Assembly (NCBI RefSeq): GCF_014201415.1
Contig: NZ_JACHEH010000005.1
Span: 62,001-126,000 of the forward strand
DNA length: 64,000 bases
DNA from: Chelatococcus composti
Lineage (GTDB): Bacteria > Pseudomonadota > Alphaproteobacteria > Rhizobiales > Beijerinckiaceae
Reading direction: 5' to 3'
Shown here: one piece after another, positions 41,465 to 50,168 of the stretch
How positions within the stretch are numbered: the first letter of the stretch is position 1
Layout of the letters: the number at the start of each line of letters is the position of its first letter
Position numbers and translations under genes: made by a program
Notes under the pieces: model-generated
Databases searched by the model: none
The model's input: only the letters and a program-made list of their open reading frames with translations
Told to the model about the DNA's origin: nothing

Positions 41465-42532
41465 ATGAACAAGGACAAAAAGTATCTCGACCGTCGCAGC
41501 CTTCTGAAGGCGGGCGCCGGCGCCGGTCTCGCGGTACTTGCGACGCCGGCCATCATCGGTCGCGCCAGGGCGGCGACGCAGCTCACTGTCGCGGACCCGG
41601 GTGGCCCCTTCGGGCCGGCCTACCGCAAGGCCTTCTACGACCCGTTCGAGCAGAAGACCGGCATCCGCATCGTCAACGTGGCACGTGAGGCCGAGCCGAC
41701 GGCCCAGTTCAAGGCCATCGTGGAGACGGGCTCCTACACCTGGGACGTCTGCACGCTGACCCTTTCGGCGCGCGACATCCTGACGAAGGAGGGGCTGCTG
41801 GAGCCGATCGGTTTCTCGCATTCCGACGTTCCGAGCCTGATGCCCCTCGCCATCTCGCCCTTCTGGCTCGGCGTCGACGTCTACGCGGCGGTCCTCGCCT
41901 ATCGCACCGACCGCATAAAGAAGGCGCCGGAAAGCTGGGCCGATTTCTGGGATCTCGAGCAGTTCCCCGGTCGCCGCTCCCTGCGCAAGAATCCCATCGA
42001 CACGCTCGAGGAGGCGCTGCTGGCCGACGGCGTACCGCTCGAGAAGCTCTACCCGCTTGACGCCGACCGTGCCTTCAAGAAGCTCGACCAGATCAAGTCG
42101 CACATCGACGTGTGGTGGACCGGCGGCGCCCAGTCCACGCAGCTCCTGCAGAGCGGCGAGGTGGACATGATCGCCGGCTGGAGCGCCCGCTTCCAGGCGG
42201 CCATCGATGGCGGCGCGCCGGCCAAGATCGTCTGGAACCAGGGCCTCTACTCCATCGAGGGCTGGGGTATCCCCAAGGGCTGCCCGCGCGCCGAGGCCGC
42301 CCGCCAGTTCGTGCGCTTCTGCGCCGAGGCGGCCCAGCAGGCGATCTTCACCGAGACGCTCGCCTACGGGCCGACGAACCTGAGCGCCTATGACTTCATC
42401 CCCGACGAACGCGCAGCGCATCTGCCGACGTCGCCGTGGAACCTCGGCCAGATGACGATCGCCAACGAGGACTGGTGGAGTGCCAATCGTTCGGCCATGA
42501 CCGAGCGCTTCAACAGCTGGCTGCTGAGCTGA
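41465..42532 (+). CDS. PotD-like ABC substrate-binding protein with Tat signal
   Basis: This is a periplasmic binding protein of the spermidine/putrescine (PotD/PotF) group (355 aa). The N-terminus carries a twin-arginine signal (LDRRSLLKAGAGAGLAVLAT) with an ARA-A cleavage site, so it is probably exported folded. Mature landmarks are LTVADPGGPFGPAYRKAFYD, PESWADFWDLEQFPGRRSL and IVWNQGLYSIEGWGIPKGCP. It lies 64 bases after the hydratase gene and is followed by a strong stem-loop before the ATPase gene. The ligand is likely a cationic or amine compound, given the family and the neighbouring amine-oxidising complex. Confidence 0.92.
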   Translation: MNKDKKYLDRRSLLKAGAGAGLAVLATPAIIGRARAATQLTVADPGGPFGPAYRKAFYDPFEQKTGIRIVNVAREAEPTAQFKAIVETGSYTWDVCTLTLSARDILTKEGLLEPIGFSHSDVPSLMPLAISPFWLGVDVYAAVLAYRTDRIKKAPESWADFWDLEQFPGRRSLRKNPIDTLEEALLADGVPLEKLYPLDADRAFKKLDQIKSHIDVWWTGGAQSTQLLQSGEVDMIAGWSARFQAAIDGGAPAKIVWNQGLYSIEGWGIPKGCPRAEAARQFVRFCAEAAQQAIFTETLAYGPTNLSAYDFIPDERAAHLPTSPWNLGQMTIANEDWWSANRSAMTERFNSWLLS

Positions 42533-42574
42533 ACCGCGTCGTCCTTGTGCGACACGTAGTATCCTGATTGTACT

Positions 42575-42606
42575 GCATGTTCCGGCCCTTCCCGGCCGGG
42601 ACATGC
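42575..42606 (+). other. Stem-loop between binding-protein and ATPase genes
   Basis: GCATGTTCCGGCC (42575-42587) pairs with GGCCGGGACATGC (42594-42606) with one wobble, around CTTCCC. It ends three bases before the GGAGG ribosome site of the ATPase gene and could both stabilise the upstream message and influence initiation of the next gene. Confidence 0.65.
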
Positions 42607-42619
42607 ATCGGAGGTTGCC

Positions 42620-43717
42620 GTGACGGCGACGGAAATGATCCATTCCACGCCCCGGTCCGCCGGCGGCGCGATGCCCAAGCTCCTCATCGACGGCTTGTCC
42701 AAGCGGTACGGGAACGTGACGGCTCTTGAGCCGACGCAGCTAGCCGTGGAGAAGGGCGAGTTCCTGACCCTTCTCGGTCCCTCCGGATCGGGCAAGACCA
42801 CGCTGCTCCAGCTCATTTGTGGCCTTGTGGAGCGCTCGAGCGGCCGGCTCTTCATCGACGGTGTGGATCAGTCGGACACGCCGGTCCACCAGCGCGATAT
42901 CGGCCTCGTCTTCCAGCACTATGCGCTCTTTCCGCACCTGACGGTGGCGGAGAACGTGGCCTTTCCGCTCAAGATGCGCGGCTGCGCCCCCGGCGAGATC
43001 AGCCGGCGCGTCAAGGATGCCCTCGAGATGGTCCATCTCGGCCATCTCGGCGACCGCTTTCCGCGCATGCTCTCGGGCGGCCAGCAGCAGCGCGTGGCGC
43101 TCGCACGCTGCTTCGTCTACCAGCCCTCGATCATCCTCATGGACGAGCCGCTGGGCGCCCTCGACAAGAAGCTGCGCGACCACATGCAGATCGAGATCAA
43201 GCGCCTGCACCGCGAGACGGGCACGACGATCATCTACGTCACGCACGATCAGGAAGAGGCGCTCGCCATGTCGGACCGCATCTGCCTGATGAACCACGCG
43301 CGCATTGAGCAGATCGGCGCCCCGCACGAGATCTACACCCGCCCGCGCACCGCCTTCGCAGCCGATTTCATCGGCATTTCCAACATCTTCCGCGGCGAGT
43401 TCGTCCATGACGCCGGCCGGCCGCGGCTTGCCACGCCGCACGGCATCTTCAACCTGCCGGAGGACGTCAGTGCCACCGGCAAGGGCGGTGCGCTCGTGGT
43501 GCGCCCGGAGCACCTGCGCATCGGCGCTGCGTCCCCCAACCGCATCACCGGCGCCGTATCCGAGATCGTCTACGCCGGATCCGAGACGCGCGTCATTGCC
43601 GATCTCGGCGGCGGCACCCAGGCCATTCTGCGGCTGTGGCCGGGCGATCCCGTGCCGCAGATCGGCGAGACGATCACCGCGGGCTGGGACGCCAACAGCG
43701 CGGCCTTCGTACCATGA
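42620..43717 (+). CDS. PotA-like ABC transporter ATP-binding protein
   Basis: This is an importer ATPase with a TOBE domain (365 aa). Walker A is LGPSGSGKTTLLQL, the Q-loop LVFQHYALFPH, the signature [15 protein letters not shown], Walker B IILMDEPLGALDKK and the switch His YVTHDQEEAL. I use the GTG at 42620 because GGAGG sits 6 bases before it; an ATG at 42671 lacks a ribosome site. The final bases overlap the permease start (ATGA). The TOBE region starts around residue 275 (VVRPEHLRIG). Confidence 0.93.
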   Translation: MTATEMIHSTPRSAGGAMPKLLIDGLSKRYGNVTALEPTQLAVEKGEFLTLLGPSGSGKTTLLQLICGLVERSSGRLFIDGVDQSDTPVHQRDIGLVFQHYALFPHLTVAENVAFPLKMRGCAPGEISRRVKDALEMVHLGHLGDRFPRMLSGGQQQRVALARCFVYQPSIILMDEPLGALDKKLRDHMQIEIKRLHRETGTTIIYVTHDQEEALAMSDRICLMNHARIEQIGAPHEIYTRPRTAFAADFIGISNIFRGEFVHDAGRPRLATPHGIFNLPEDVSATGKGGALVVRPEHLRIGAASPNRITGAVSEIVYAGSETRVIADLGGGTQAILRLWPGDPVPQIGETITAGWDANSAAFVP

Positions 43718-45471
43718 CGATGGCGCTCTCCATGACGGACACGAGCCCGCGCCCCTGGCGTCCGAGCCCGCTGTGGCTCGCCGTGCCGGGCTTTGTGCTG
43801 CTCGTCGTCTTCTTCGCCTTCCCCGTCGCGCGGCTTCTCGTCCTCAGCGTGCAGGACGCGCAGACGGGCGGCTTCAGCCTCGCCTCCTTCGCGCGCATCA
43901 CGACGACGGATGTCTACATCCGCGTCCTCGGCATCACCTTCAAGATCGCGGGCTACACGGCCATCTTCTCGCTTCTGCTCGGCTACCCGCTCGCCTACTG
44001 GCTGGCGCGCATGCCGGATGCCGTGCGCGGGCGCCTGCTGCTCTTCGTGATGGTGCCGTTCTGGACGAGCTATCTCGTCAAGACGTTCGCCTTCATGCTG
44101 CTGCTCGGCCGCACCGGCGTCATCAACGATCTGCTCCTTGGCACAGGCATCGTTTCGCAGCCGCTGCCGCTCATTAACAATGAGTTCGGCGTGATGGTCG
44201 GCATGGTGCATGCCATGGTGCCGCTCGCTGTCATGACCATGCTGCCGGTGATGACCGGCATCGACCGGCGCCTGGTGCAGGCGGCGCAGACCCTTGGCGC
44301 CTCGCCCGTCCACGCCTTCTGGCTCGTCTATTTCAAGCTGTCGCTGCCCGGCGTCGCCGCGGCGGGCCTGCTCGTCTTCATCTCCTCGCTCGGCTTCTTC
44401 ATCGTGCCCGCCTTCCTCGGCGGCCGGCGCGAGACGATGCTGGCCCAGCTCATCATCGCCCAGGTGCAGGAGCTGCTGAACTGGTCCTTCGCCGGTGCGC
44501 TCGCCGCCATGATGCTGCTGGCGGCGCTGGTCTCCTGCTGGGTCTACGACCGCGTCTTCGGCCTTTCAACGGTGACCGGCCAGGGCTCCGATGGCAAGGA
44601 AGCCAGCGGCCGCCTGCGCCTTGCGGGCCTGGCCTTGCTGCACGGCCTCGCCAGCGTGTGCGCGCTGATCGCCATGCCGGTGAACCGCCTGTTCGGCCCG
44701 CGGGCCGGGCGGGCCATGCTGCCGGCCGTCTCCTGGGCAGTCATCGCCTTCCTGGTCGCGCCGACGCTCATCGTCATCCCGATCGCCTTCACCTCGTCGC
44801 AGTTCCTCGAGTTCCCGCCGCCAGGCTTCAGCCTGCGCTGGTTCGAGACCTATTTCTCCTCGCCGCTGTGGGTGCAGGCCACGGTTCGTTCGTTCCTCGT
44901 CGCCGGCGCGACGGCAGCGGCGGCGACGGTCATCGGCGGGCTCGCGGCGCTGGCGCTCGCGCGCGGCAACAGCCGGTGGAACGGCGCCATCTTCGCCTTC
45001 TTCCTCGCGCCGATGATCGTGCCGCGCATCGTCATCGCGGTCGGGCTGTTCTACCTTTTCGCGCAGATCGGTCTCGTGGCGACCGACCTCGGCCTCGTCA
45101 TCGGCCACACGGTGCTGGCCATTCCCTTCACGCTCGTCACCATCGCGGCGGTGCTGAAGAGCTACGACACCCGCCTCGATCAGGCGGCGGCGACGCTCGG
45201 CGCCAACCGGCTGCGCACGCTATTCCTCATCACCGTGCCGCTGGTGAAGGGTGGCCTCATCGCCGCCTTCCTCTTTGCCTTCATCACCTCCTTCGACGAA
45301 CTGACCATCGCCATCTTCGTCAGCGGCGGGGTGAAGACGACGCTGCCCAAGCAGATGTGGGACGACATGATCCTGCAGCTCAACCCGACGCTGGCGGCGG
45401 TTTCCGTCGTGGTCTTCGCGATCGTGACGGTGCTGCTCCTCGTCGCCGAGCGGGTTCGCCGCTCGCCCTGA
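43714..45471 (+). CDS. Fused PotB-PotC-type ABC permease
   Basis: This is a two-module permease in one chain (585 aa). The first half resembles PotB (VPGFVLLVVFFAFPVARLLV, coupling loop IDRRLVQAAQTLGASPVHAF). The second half resembles PotC (WFETYFSSPLWVQATVRSF, loop YDTRLDQAAATLGANRLRTL, then FITSFDELTIAIFVSGGVKT). Polyamine-type importers normally encode these as two genes, so this is a fusion. The start overlaps the ATPase stop by 4 bases. Twelve hydrophobic segments can be discerned. Confidence 0.92.
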   Translation: MTMALSMTDTSPRPWRPSPLWLAVPGFVLLVVFFAFPVARLLVLSVQDAQTGGFSLASFARITTTDVYIRVLGITFKIAGYTAIFSLLLGYPLAYWLARMPDAVRGRLLLFVMVPFWTSYLVKTFAFMLLLGRTGVINDLLLGTGIVSQPLPLINNEFGVMVGMVHAMVPLAVMTMLPVMTGIDRRLVQAAQTLGASPVHAFWLVYFKLSLPGVAAAGLLVFISSLGFFIVPAFLGGRRETMLAQLIIAQVQELLNWSFAGALAAMMLLAALVSCWVYDRVFGLSTVTGQGSDGKEASGRLRLAGLALLHGLASVCALIAMPVNRLFGPRAGRAMLPAVSWAVIAFLVAPTLIVIPIAFTSSQFLEFPPPGFSLRWFETYFSSPLWVQATVRSFLVAGATAAAATVIGGLAALALARGNSRWNGAIFAFFLAPMIVPRIVIAVGLFYLFAQIGLVATDLGLVIGHTVLAIPFTLVTIAAVLKSYDTRLDQAAATLGANRLRTLFLITVPLVKGGLIAAFLFAFITSFDELTIAIFVSGGVKTTLPKQMWDDMILQLNPTLAAVSVVVFAIVTVLLLVAERVRRSP

Positions 45472-45592
45472 ACCGCCGGCCGCGCGAAGCGGCTGGCAAC
45501 CCGTGCAACACGCGCCGCGGCGCGCGGCCTTCGCACCGAAGGGCTCCGCGCCTTGCTGGACTGCGGCTTCGATCGAGCAAGAGACGCTGACG

Positions 45593-47158
45593 ATGGCTTT
45601 GACCGACGATGGACTGGCCGGACTTTCCCCCGAAGGGCTCCGCTTTGCCGGCCTCCTGGAGGAACGCGCGGCGCGCGATCCGGACGGCATCTACGCCCGC
45701 TTCAACGGCGTGCCGCTGACCTTCGGCCGCTTGGCCGCAGAAGCAGCGGCCTTCGCGGCCGAACTCGCCGCGCGCGGCATCGGGCCGGGAGACCGCGTGG
45801 CCGTGATGCTGCGCAACAGCCCGGCAACGCTCGCCGTCGTGTTCGGCCTGCTGCGTGCCGGCATTGCCTGGGTACCTGTCAACGTGCAGCAGCGTGGCGA
45901 CGGCCTCGCCTATCTTCTCTCCCACGCCGCCCCGAAGCTCCTCATCGTCGAGCGCAACCTCGTCGAGACGGTCATGGATGCGACGGGTGACAAATGCCCG
46001 CCGCTGATGCTCAACGGCACGCCGGAGGAGCCGGCCGCCCTCCAGGCGGTGCTCAGCACGGGCCAGCCGTTCGACGGGCCGCTGCCGGAGCCCGAGACCA
46101 CCGGCGCCATCATGTACACGTCCGGCACGACAGGCAGGCCCAAGGGGGTCATCGTCTCGCACCGGATGCTGCGGCTCGCCTCCGAGGCCGTTTCGCGCGT
46201 GTCGGTGGCACGGCCGGGCGACGTCTTCTTCGTCTGGGAGCCGCTCTACCACATCGGCGGCGCGCAGCTGCTGCTGCTGCCGATGACCCACGGCATCACG
46301 CTTGCCATGGTGGACCGCTTCAGCGCCAGCCGCTTCTGGAGCCAGGTCATCGCCGAGGGCGCCACCCACATCCACTATCTCGGCGGTATCCTGCAGATCC
46401 TGCTCAAGCAGCCGGAAGGGCCGCAGGACCGGGCGCACAAGGTGCGCATCGCCTGGGGCGGCGGCTGTCCCACCGAAATCTGGCAGCGTTTCCAGGAACG
46501 CTTCGGGGTCGAGATCCGCGAGTGCTACGGCATGACCGAGGCCTCGAGCATCACCACCTTCAACGACAGCGGCACCGTCGGCTCCGTCGGCACGCCCCTG
46601 CCCTGGTTCAAGGTGCTGCTCCTCGACGAGAACGGCAAACCCGTCGCCCCCGGCGAGCGCGGGGAGATCGTGGTCGAGACGAGCCTGCCTGGCGCCCTCT
46701 TCGAGGGCTATCTCGACAATCCGGAAGCAACTGCCAAGGCGCTGCGGAATGGCCGCCTGCACACCGGCGATGTCGGCTCTTACGACGCGCACGGCAACCT
46801 GCGCTTCCACGGGCGCATGACCGACAGCGTGCGCTGCCGCGGCGAGAATGTCTCCGCCTGGGAGGTGGAGCACGTGGCGGCCGAGCACCCGGACGTGGAG
46901 GACTGTGCCATGATCGGCGTCCAGGCCGATGTCGGCGAGCAGGACATCAAGCTCTTCGTCAAGCCACGTCCCGGTTGCCGCATCGACGAGGCAGAGCTGT
47001 CGCGCTGGCTGGGCGCCCGCCTCGCGCCCTATCAGAACCCGCGCTACATCGCCATCGTCGACGATTTCGAGCGCACGGCGAGCCAGCGCATCATGAAGCA
47101 CAAGCTGTCCACGAGCCGCGACGACTGCTGGGACCGGCTTGCTGCACAGGAGGCCTGA
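45593..47158 (+). CDS. Acyl-CoA synthetase / AMP-dependent ligase (CaiC-like)
   Basis: This is an ANL-superfamily adenylating enzyme (521 aa) that would activate a carboxylic acid to its CoA thioester. The P-loop motif is IMYTSGTTGRPKGVIVSH; the A5 motif is ECYGMTEASSIT; the A7 motif is LHTGDVGSYDAHGNLRFHGR; the hinge is TDSVRCRGENVSAWEVE; and the catalytic A10 Lys is in RTASQRIMKHKLS. It follows the permease gene by 121 bases. With the adjacent enoyl-CoA hydratase, it implies CoA-dependent breakdown of the imported compound, as in carnitine or gamma-butyrobetaine metabolism. The acid itself is unknown. Confidence 0.9.
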   Translation: MALTDDGLAGLSPEGLRFAGLLEERAARDPDGIYARFNGVPLTFGRLAAEAAAFAAELAARGIGPGDRVAVMLRNSPATLAVVFGLLRAGIAWVPVNVQQRGDGLAYLLSHAAPKLLIVERNLVETVMDATGDKCPPLMLNGTPEEPAALQAVLSTGQPFDGPLPEPETTGAIMYTSGTTGRPKGVIVSHRMLRLASEAVSRVSVARPGDVFFVWEPLYHIGGAQLLLLPMTHGITLAMVDRFSASRFWSQVIAEGATHIHYLGGILQILLKQPEGPQDRAHKVRIAWGGGCPTEIWQRFQERFGVEIRECYGMTEASSITTFNDSGTVGSVGTPLPWFKVLLLDENGKPVAPGERGEIVVETSLPGALFEGYLDNPEATAKALRNGRLHTGDVGSYDAHGNLRFHGRMTDSVRCRGENVSAWEVEHVAAEHPDVEDCAMIGVQADVGEQDIKLFVKPRPGCRIDEAELSRWLGARLAPYQNPRYIAIVDDFERTASQRIMKHKLSTSRDDCWDRLAAQEA

Positions 47159-47159
47159 C

Positions 47160-48242
47160 ATGGACGAACGTTGCGACATCCTGCTGTGCGGCACCGGCGG
47201 TTTCGCCGCCCGCATCGCCTTCGACATCGCCGCGACGGCCCGCCGCCCGGTCTCGGTCGTCATCGCCGGCCGCAACGCCGCGCGGCTCGACTGGCTGGTG
47301 CTGGCCGCCAATGCCCGCGCGGCCATCTTCGGCGCGCCGGCCAGCTTCCGCGGCCACCGGACCGACCTTCTCGCTCGCGACGCCGCCCCGGCCCTTATCG
47401 GCGCGACCCGGCCGAAGGTCGTCGTGCAGGCCGCCTCGGTGCAGACCTCGCAGGTGATCGCAACGACGGGTGACGCCTGGTCCCGGCTCGTCGCCGAGGG
47501 CGGCCTCAGCGCCACGGCCGTCTTCCAGACGGTCATCTCTGCCCGCGTCGCGGCGGCCATCACCGCCTCGGGCGGCGGCACGATGCTGGTCAACTGCTGC
47601 TTCCCGGATGTCGTCAACGGGCTCATCGCCGCGCTCGGCCACAAGGTCGCCTGCGGCATGGGCAACGTCGCCATCCTCTCCAACGCCTTCTCCGGCGCCC
47701 GCGGTATCACCGATCCGGCCCGCATCCAGGTGCTGGCCCACTACCAGAATCTCGCGCCCTTCCGCCGCGCCCCCGAGACGCGCTCCGGCCCGGCGCCGCG
47801 GGTGTGGATCGACGGACAGGAGGTGGCGGATGTCTACGGCTCGTTCGCCGACATCCGCCTGACACCGGAACCGGTCATCGACATCTCGGGCGCGAGCGGC
47901 GTGCCGCTGGTGCTGGCGATGGCCGCCGGTGAGGACTGGATCGGCCACGTGCCCGGCCCGGACGGACGGCCGGGCGGCTATCCCGTCGCGCTGCGCGCGG
48001 GCCGGCTCTCGCTGCGCCTGCCGCAGGGAATGACGGAGGACGAGGCAGTGGCGTGGAACCGCGCCTACGAGGAGCGCGGCGGCCTCGTCATCGAGGGCGG
48101 GCGTGCTGTCTACACGGGCGCGCTGCGCGATGCCCTGGCGCGGCACTCGCCGGCGCTGGCGGAAGGTTTCGCCATCCGCGACATCGAGAGCGTCCACGCC
48201 GAGATGCGTGCCCTGCGCGACCGCCTCGAGCAGACGCGCTGA
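47160..48242 (+). CDS. Rossmann-fold protein of unknown function (saccharopine-dehydrogenase-like N-terminus)
   Basis: This is a 360-residue protein whose N-terminus reads ILLCGTGGFAARIAFDIAAT, a dinucleotide-binding motif. It is followed by VVIAGRNAARLDWLVLAANA, an arrangement like saccharopine dehydrogenase-type or NAD-binding catabolic proteins. Residues around GGTMLVNCCFPDVVNGLIAA form a distinctive middle motif. I do not recognise the family with certainty. It begins one base after the CoA-ligase stop codon, so it is co-translated with the ligase and should take part in the same pathway. No signal peptide is present. Confidence 0.72.
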   Translation: MDERCDILLCGTGGFAARIAFDIAATARRPVSVVIAGRNAARLDWLVLAANARAAIFGAPASFRGHRTDLLARDAAPALIGATRPKVVVQAASVQTSQVIATTGDAWSRLVAEGGLSATAVFQTVISARVAAAITASGGGTMLVNCCFPDVVNGLIAALGHKVACGMGNVAILSNAFSGARGITDPARIQVLAHYQNLAPFRRAPETRSGPAPRVWIDGQEVADVYGSFADIRLTPEPVIDISGASGVPLVLAMAAGEDWIGHVPGPDGRPGGYPVALRAGRLSLRLPQGMTEDEAVAWNRAYEERGGLVIEGGRAVYTGALRDALARHSPALAEGFAIRDIESVHAEMRALRDRLEQTR

Positions 48243-48260
48243 GGGCCGGCTCGCCGGCCC
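48243..48260. terminator. Bidirectional hairpin between convergent genes
   Basis: GGGCCGGC (48243-48250) and GCCGGCCC (48253-48260) form a perfect 8-bp stem in the 19-base gap between two convergent genes. There is no T tract. Confidence 0.55.
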
Positions 48261-48261
48261 G

Positions 48262-49416
48262 TCAGGCGGCGAGCTGGAAGCGCTCGAAGCGGTGCAACTC
48301 CTCGTCGATCGCCACCTTCAGGCCGGCGCGCGTCGCCTCGGCGAACCAGGTCCACTGCTGGATCAGCAGCCGGCCGTTCTCACGGTCGGCCTTGAGGTTG
48401 ATGGCGGCGACGATCTCGTCGCCGAAGAGCACGGGCAGCGCGAAATAGCCGAGACGGCGCCTGTCCCTGGGCACATAGACCTCGAAGCGGTGCTGGTAGC
48501 CGAAGAAGAGCTGCGTGCGCCTGCGCTGGATCATCAGCGGGTCGAAGGGTGAGAGGATGTGGACCTGGCCGGACGGTAGGGCCGCCATGTCGAGCACCTC
48601 CGGCCGCGCCCAGTGGACAAGCTTCTCCTCTCCCGCGAGAACGACGGGCACGAGTTCCCTGCGGCGCACCCGGGCCTCGATGACGCGCCGCACCGCCGGT
48701 TTGCTGGGCGCATCGAGATAACAGATGGAATCGAGGCTCACGATGCCCTGCGCACGGAGCGCACGGTCAAGCAGATAGGCCGCCCGCTCCCGCTCCGAGG
48801 CCGCTTTCGGCAGCGTGTCCCAGCCGAAGTGCCGCTCCATCAGCTCGTAGGTCTTGACCATGCCACTGCGGGCACTGACCGTCAGGACACCCGTGAAGAA
48901 GGCGAGCTGCAATGCCCGCTTGGACGGCTTGCGGCTGGCCCAGGGGTGATCCTTCTCGACGAGGACATCGTCCTCAATGTCGCGGATGGTCAGCGGGCCC
49001 TCGTCCTCGATGAGCCGCAGCACCCGCGCGAGATCCGCCTTCTTCACCGAGGCAAACCATGGCCGCGGCTTGCGGCGGTAGCGCTTCATGGCGCCGAGAT
49101 AGAAGCGCAGATCCCGCGTCGGCACGTATGAGAGGGCGTGCGTCCAGTATTCGAAGACGCTCTTGTCGATGCTCTGCGCCCGGGCGAGATCCTCCCGCCG
49201 GTAGGCGGGGATGCGCGTCCACAGGATGTGGTGATGGCAGCGCTCGATGACGTTGATGGTGTCGATCTGCACGTAGCCAAGGTGCTCGACCGCGGCCTTC
49301 GTCGCCTCCGGCCCCGCACCGAAGGGCTCGGGCGTGTCGAGCCGCTGCGCGGCGATCCAGATGTGCCTGGCCGCCGCCTTCGGCAGGACGTGCGGTGTCG
49401 TCTTCGCGGGCGCCAT
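48262..49416 (-). CDS. AlkX/YcaQ-like winged-helix DNA glycosylase
   Basis: This is a 384-residue protein of the HTH_42 family (YcaQ/AlkZ group), which comprises tandem winged-helix DNA glycosylases that unhook bulky alkyl lesions or interstrand crosslinks. The catalytic motif reads VQIDTINVIERCHHHILWTR; its Q50-x-D52 form is that of AlkX/YcaQ rather than the QxQ of AlkZ. Other landmarks are EYWTHALSYVPTRDLRFYLG and ILSPFDPLMIQRRRTQLFFG. It stands alone between two convergent or unrelated genes. It is probably a stress-tolerance or repair gene unrelated to the transport modules. Confidence 0.88.
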   Translation of the reverse strand: MAPAKTTPHVLPKAAARHIWIAAQRLDTPEPFGAGPEATKAAVEHLGYVQIDTINVIERCHHHILWTRIPAYRREDLARAQSIDKSVFEYWTHALSYVPTRDLRFYLGAMKRYRRKPRPWFASVKKADLARVLRLIEDEGPLTIRDIEDDVLVEKDHPWASRKPSKRALQLAFFTGVLTVSARSGMVKTYELMERHFGWDTLPKAASERERAAYLLDRALRAQGIVSLDSICYLDAPSKPAVRRVIEARVRRRELVPVVLAGEEKLVHWARPEVLDMAALPSGQVHILSPFDPLMIQRRRTQLFFGYQHRFEVYVPRDRRRLGYFALPVLFGDEIVAAINLKADRENGRLLIQQWTWFAEATRAGLKVAIDEELHRFERFQLAA

Positions 49417-49453
49417 GACGCCGACGATAGCCGATTCGGCCCGGTGCGGAGCT

Positions 49454-50128
49454 CTAGCGGCGGCCGCCCACCTCGTCGATGTGCTTCAGCAGGTCGGCCG
49501 GATCCTCATAGACGCGGAAGGCACCGGCCTGGCGCAGCTCGTCCGGACCGTAGCCGCCGCTGAGCAGGCCGACGCCGAGCGCGCGGCAGCGCGTTGCCGC
49601 CAGCATGTCCCAGATGGCATCACCGACGACGACAGCCGTCTCGATGGGCGCGGCGAGCCGGGCCGCGGCGGCGACGAAGAGGTCGGGATCAGGCTTGGCA
49701 TATTTCACCTGGTCGCGCGTCACGACCGGCACCTTGGCGGGGTCGACGCCGAGCGCCTCGATGTTGAGCGATGCCGTCTCCATCCGGCCGCTGGTGGCGA
49801 TCGCCCAGGGAATGCCGTTGTCGGTGAGCCAGGCGAGCAGTTCGCGCGCGCCGGGCAGCGGCCGCACCTGGCCGGCGAGGCGCTTGTAGGCCGCCGCATG
49901 GCCCTTGCGCAGGCGGTCGACGCGCTCGGCCGAAATATCCATTCCCGTCTCGCGCAGGAGCTGGTTGGTGAAGAGACCACCGCTCATGCCGATCTTGCGG
50001 TGGATGCGCCAGACGGACAGGTCGATGCCCTCGGCATCGAGCGCCTCCTTCCAGGCGAGGACATGCTGATAGACGCTGTCGACGAGCGTTCCGTCGAGAT
50101 CGAACAGGAAGACGGGTTCGATACGCAT
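49454..50128 (-). CDS. HAD-family phosphatase (beta-phosphoglucomutase/phosphoglycolate phosphatase-like)
   Basis: This is a subfamily-IA HAD hydrolase (224 aa). Motif I is [14 protein letters not shown], motif II is [14 protein letters not shown], motif III is [12 protein letters not shown] and motif IV is [14 protein letters not shown]. The helical cap between motifs I and II is of the C1 type. An ATG at 50128 is preferred over a GTG three codons earlier. It is separate from the phosphatase pair at 25084-26393, and no pathway neighbour suggests a substrate. Confidence 0.87.
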   Translation of the reverse strand: MRIEPVFLFDLDGTLVDSVYQHVLAWKEALDAEGIDLSVWRIHRKIGMSGGLFTNQLLRETGMDISAERVDRLRKGHAAAYKRLAGQVRPLPGARELLAWLTDNGIPWAIATSGRMETASLNIEALGVDPAKVPVVTRDQVKYAKPDPDLFVAAAARLAAPIETAVVVGDAIWDMLAATRCRALGVGLLSGGYGPDELRQAGAFRVYEDPADLLKHIDEVGGRR

Positions 50129-50168
50129 GGGTCGCACCTCGCGGCTGGTCGGAGCTTATACCGTCTTC

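Noticed and set aside
45380-47725. 781-codon minus-strand open frame opposite the CoA ligase
   Set aside because: It lies opposite genes with complete family motifs and has Arg/Asp/Gly/His-biased composition with no recognisable domain. Long antisense frames are expected in GC-rich coding DNA.
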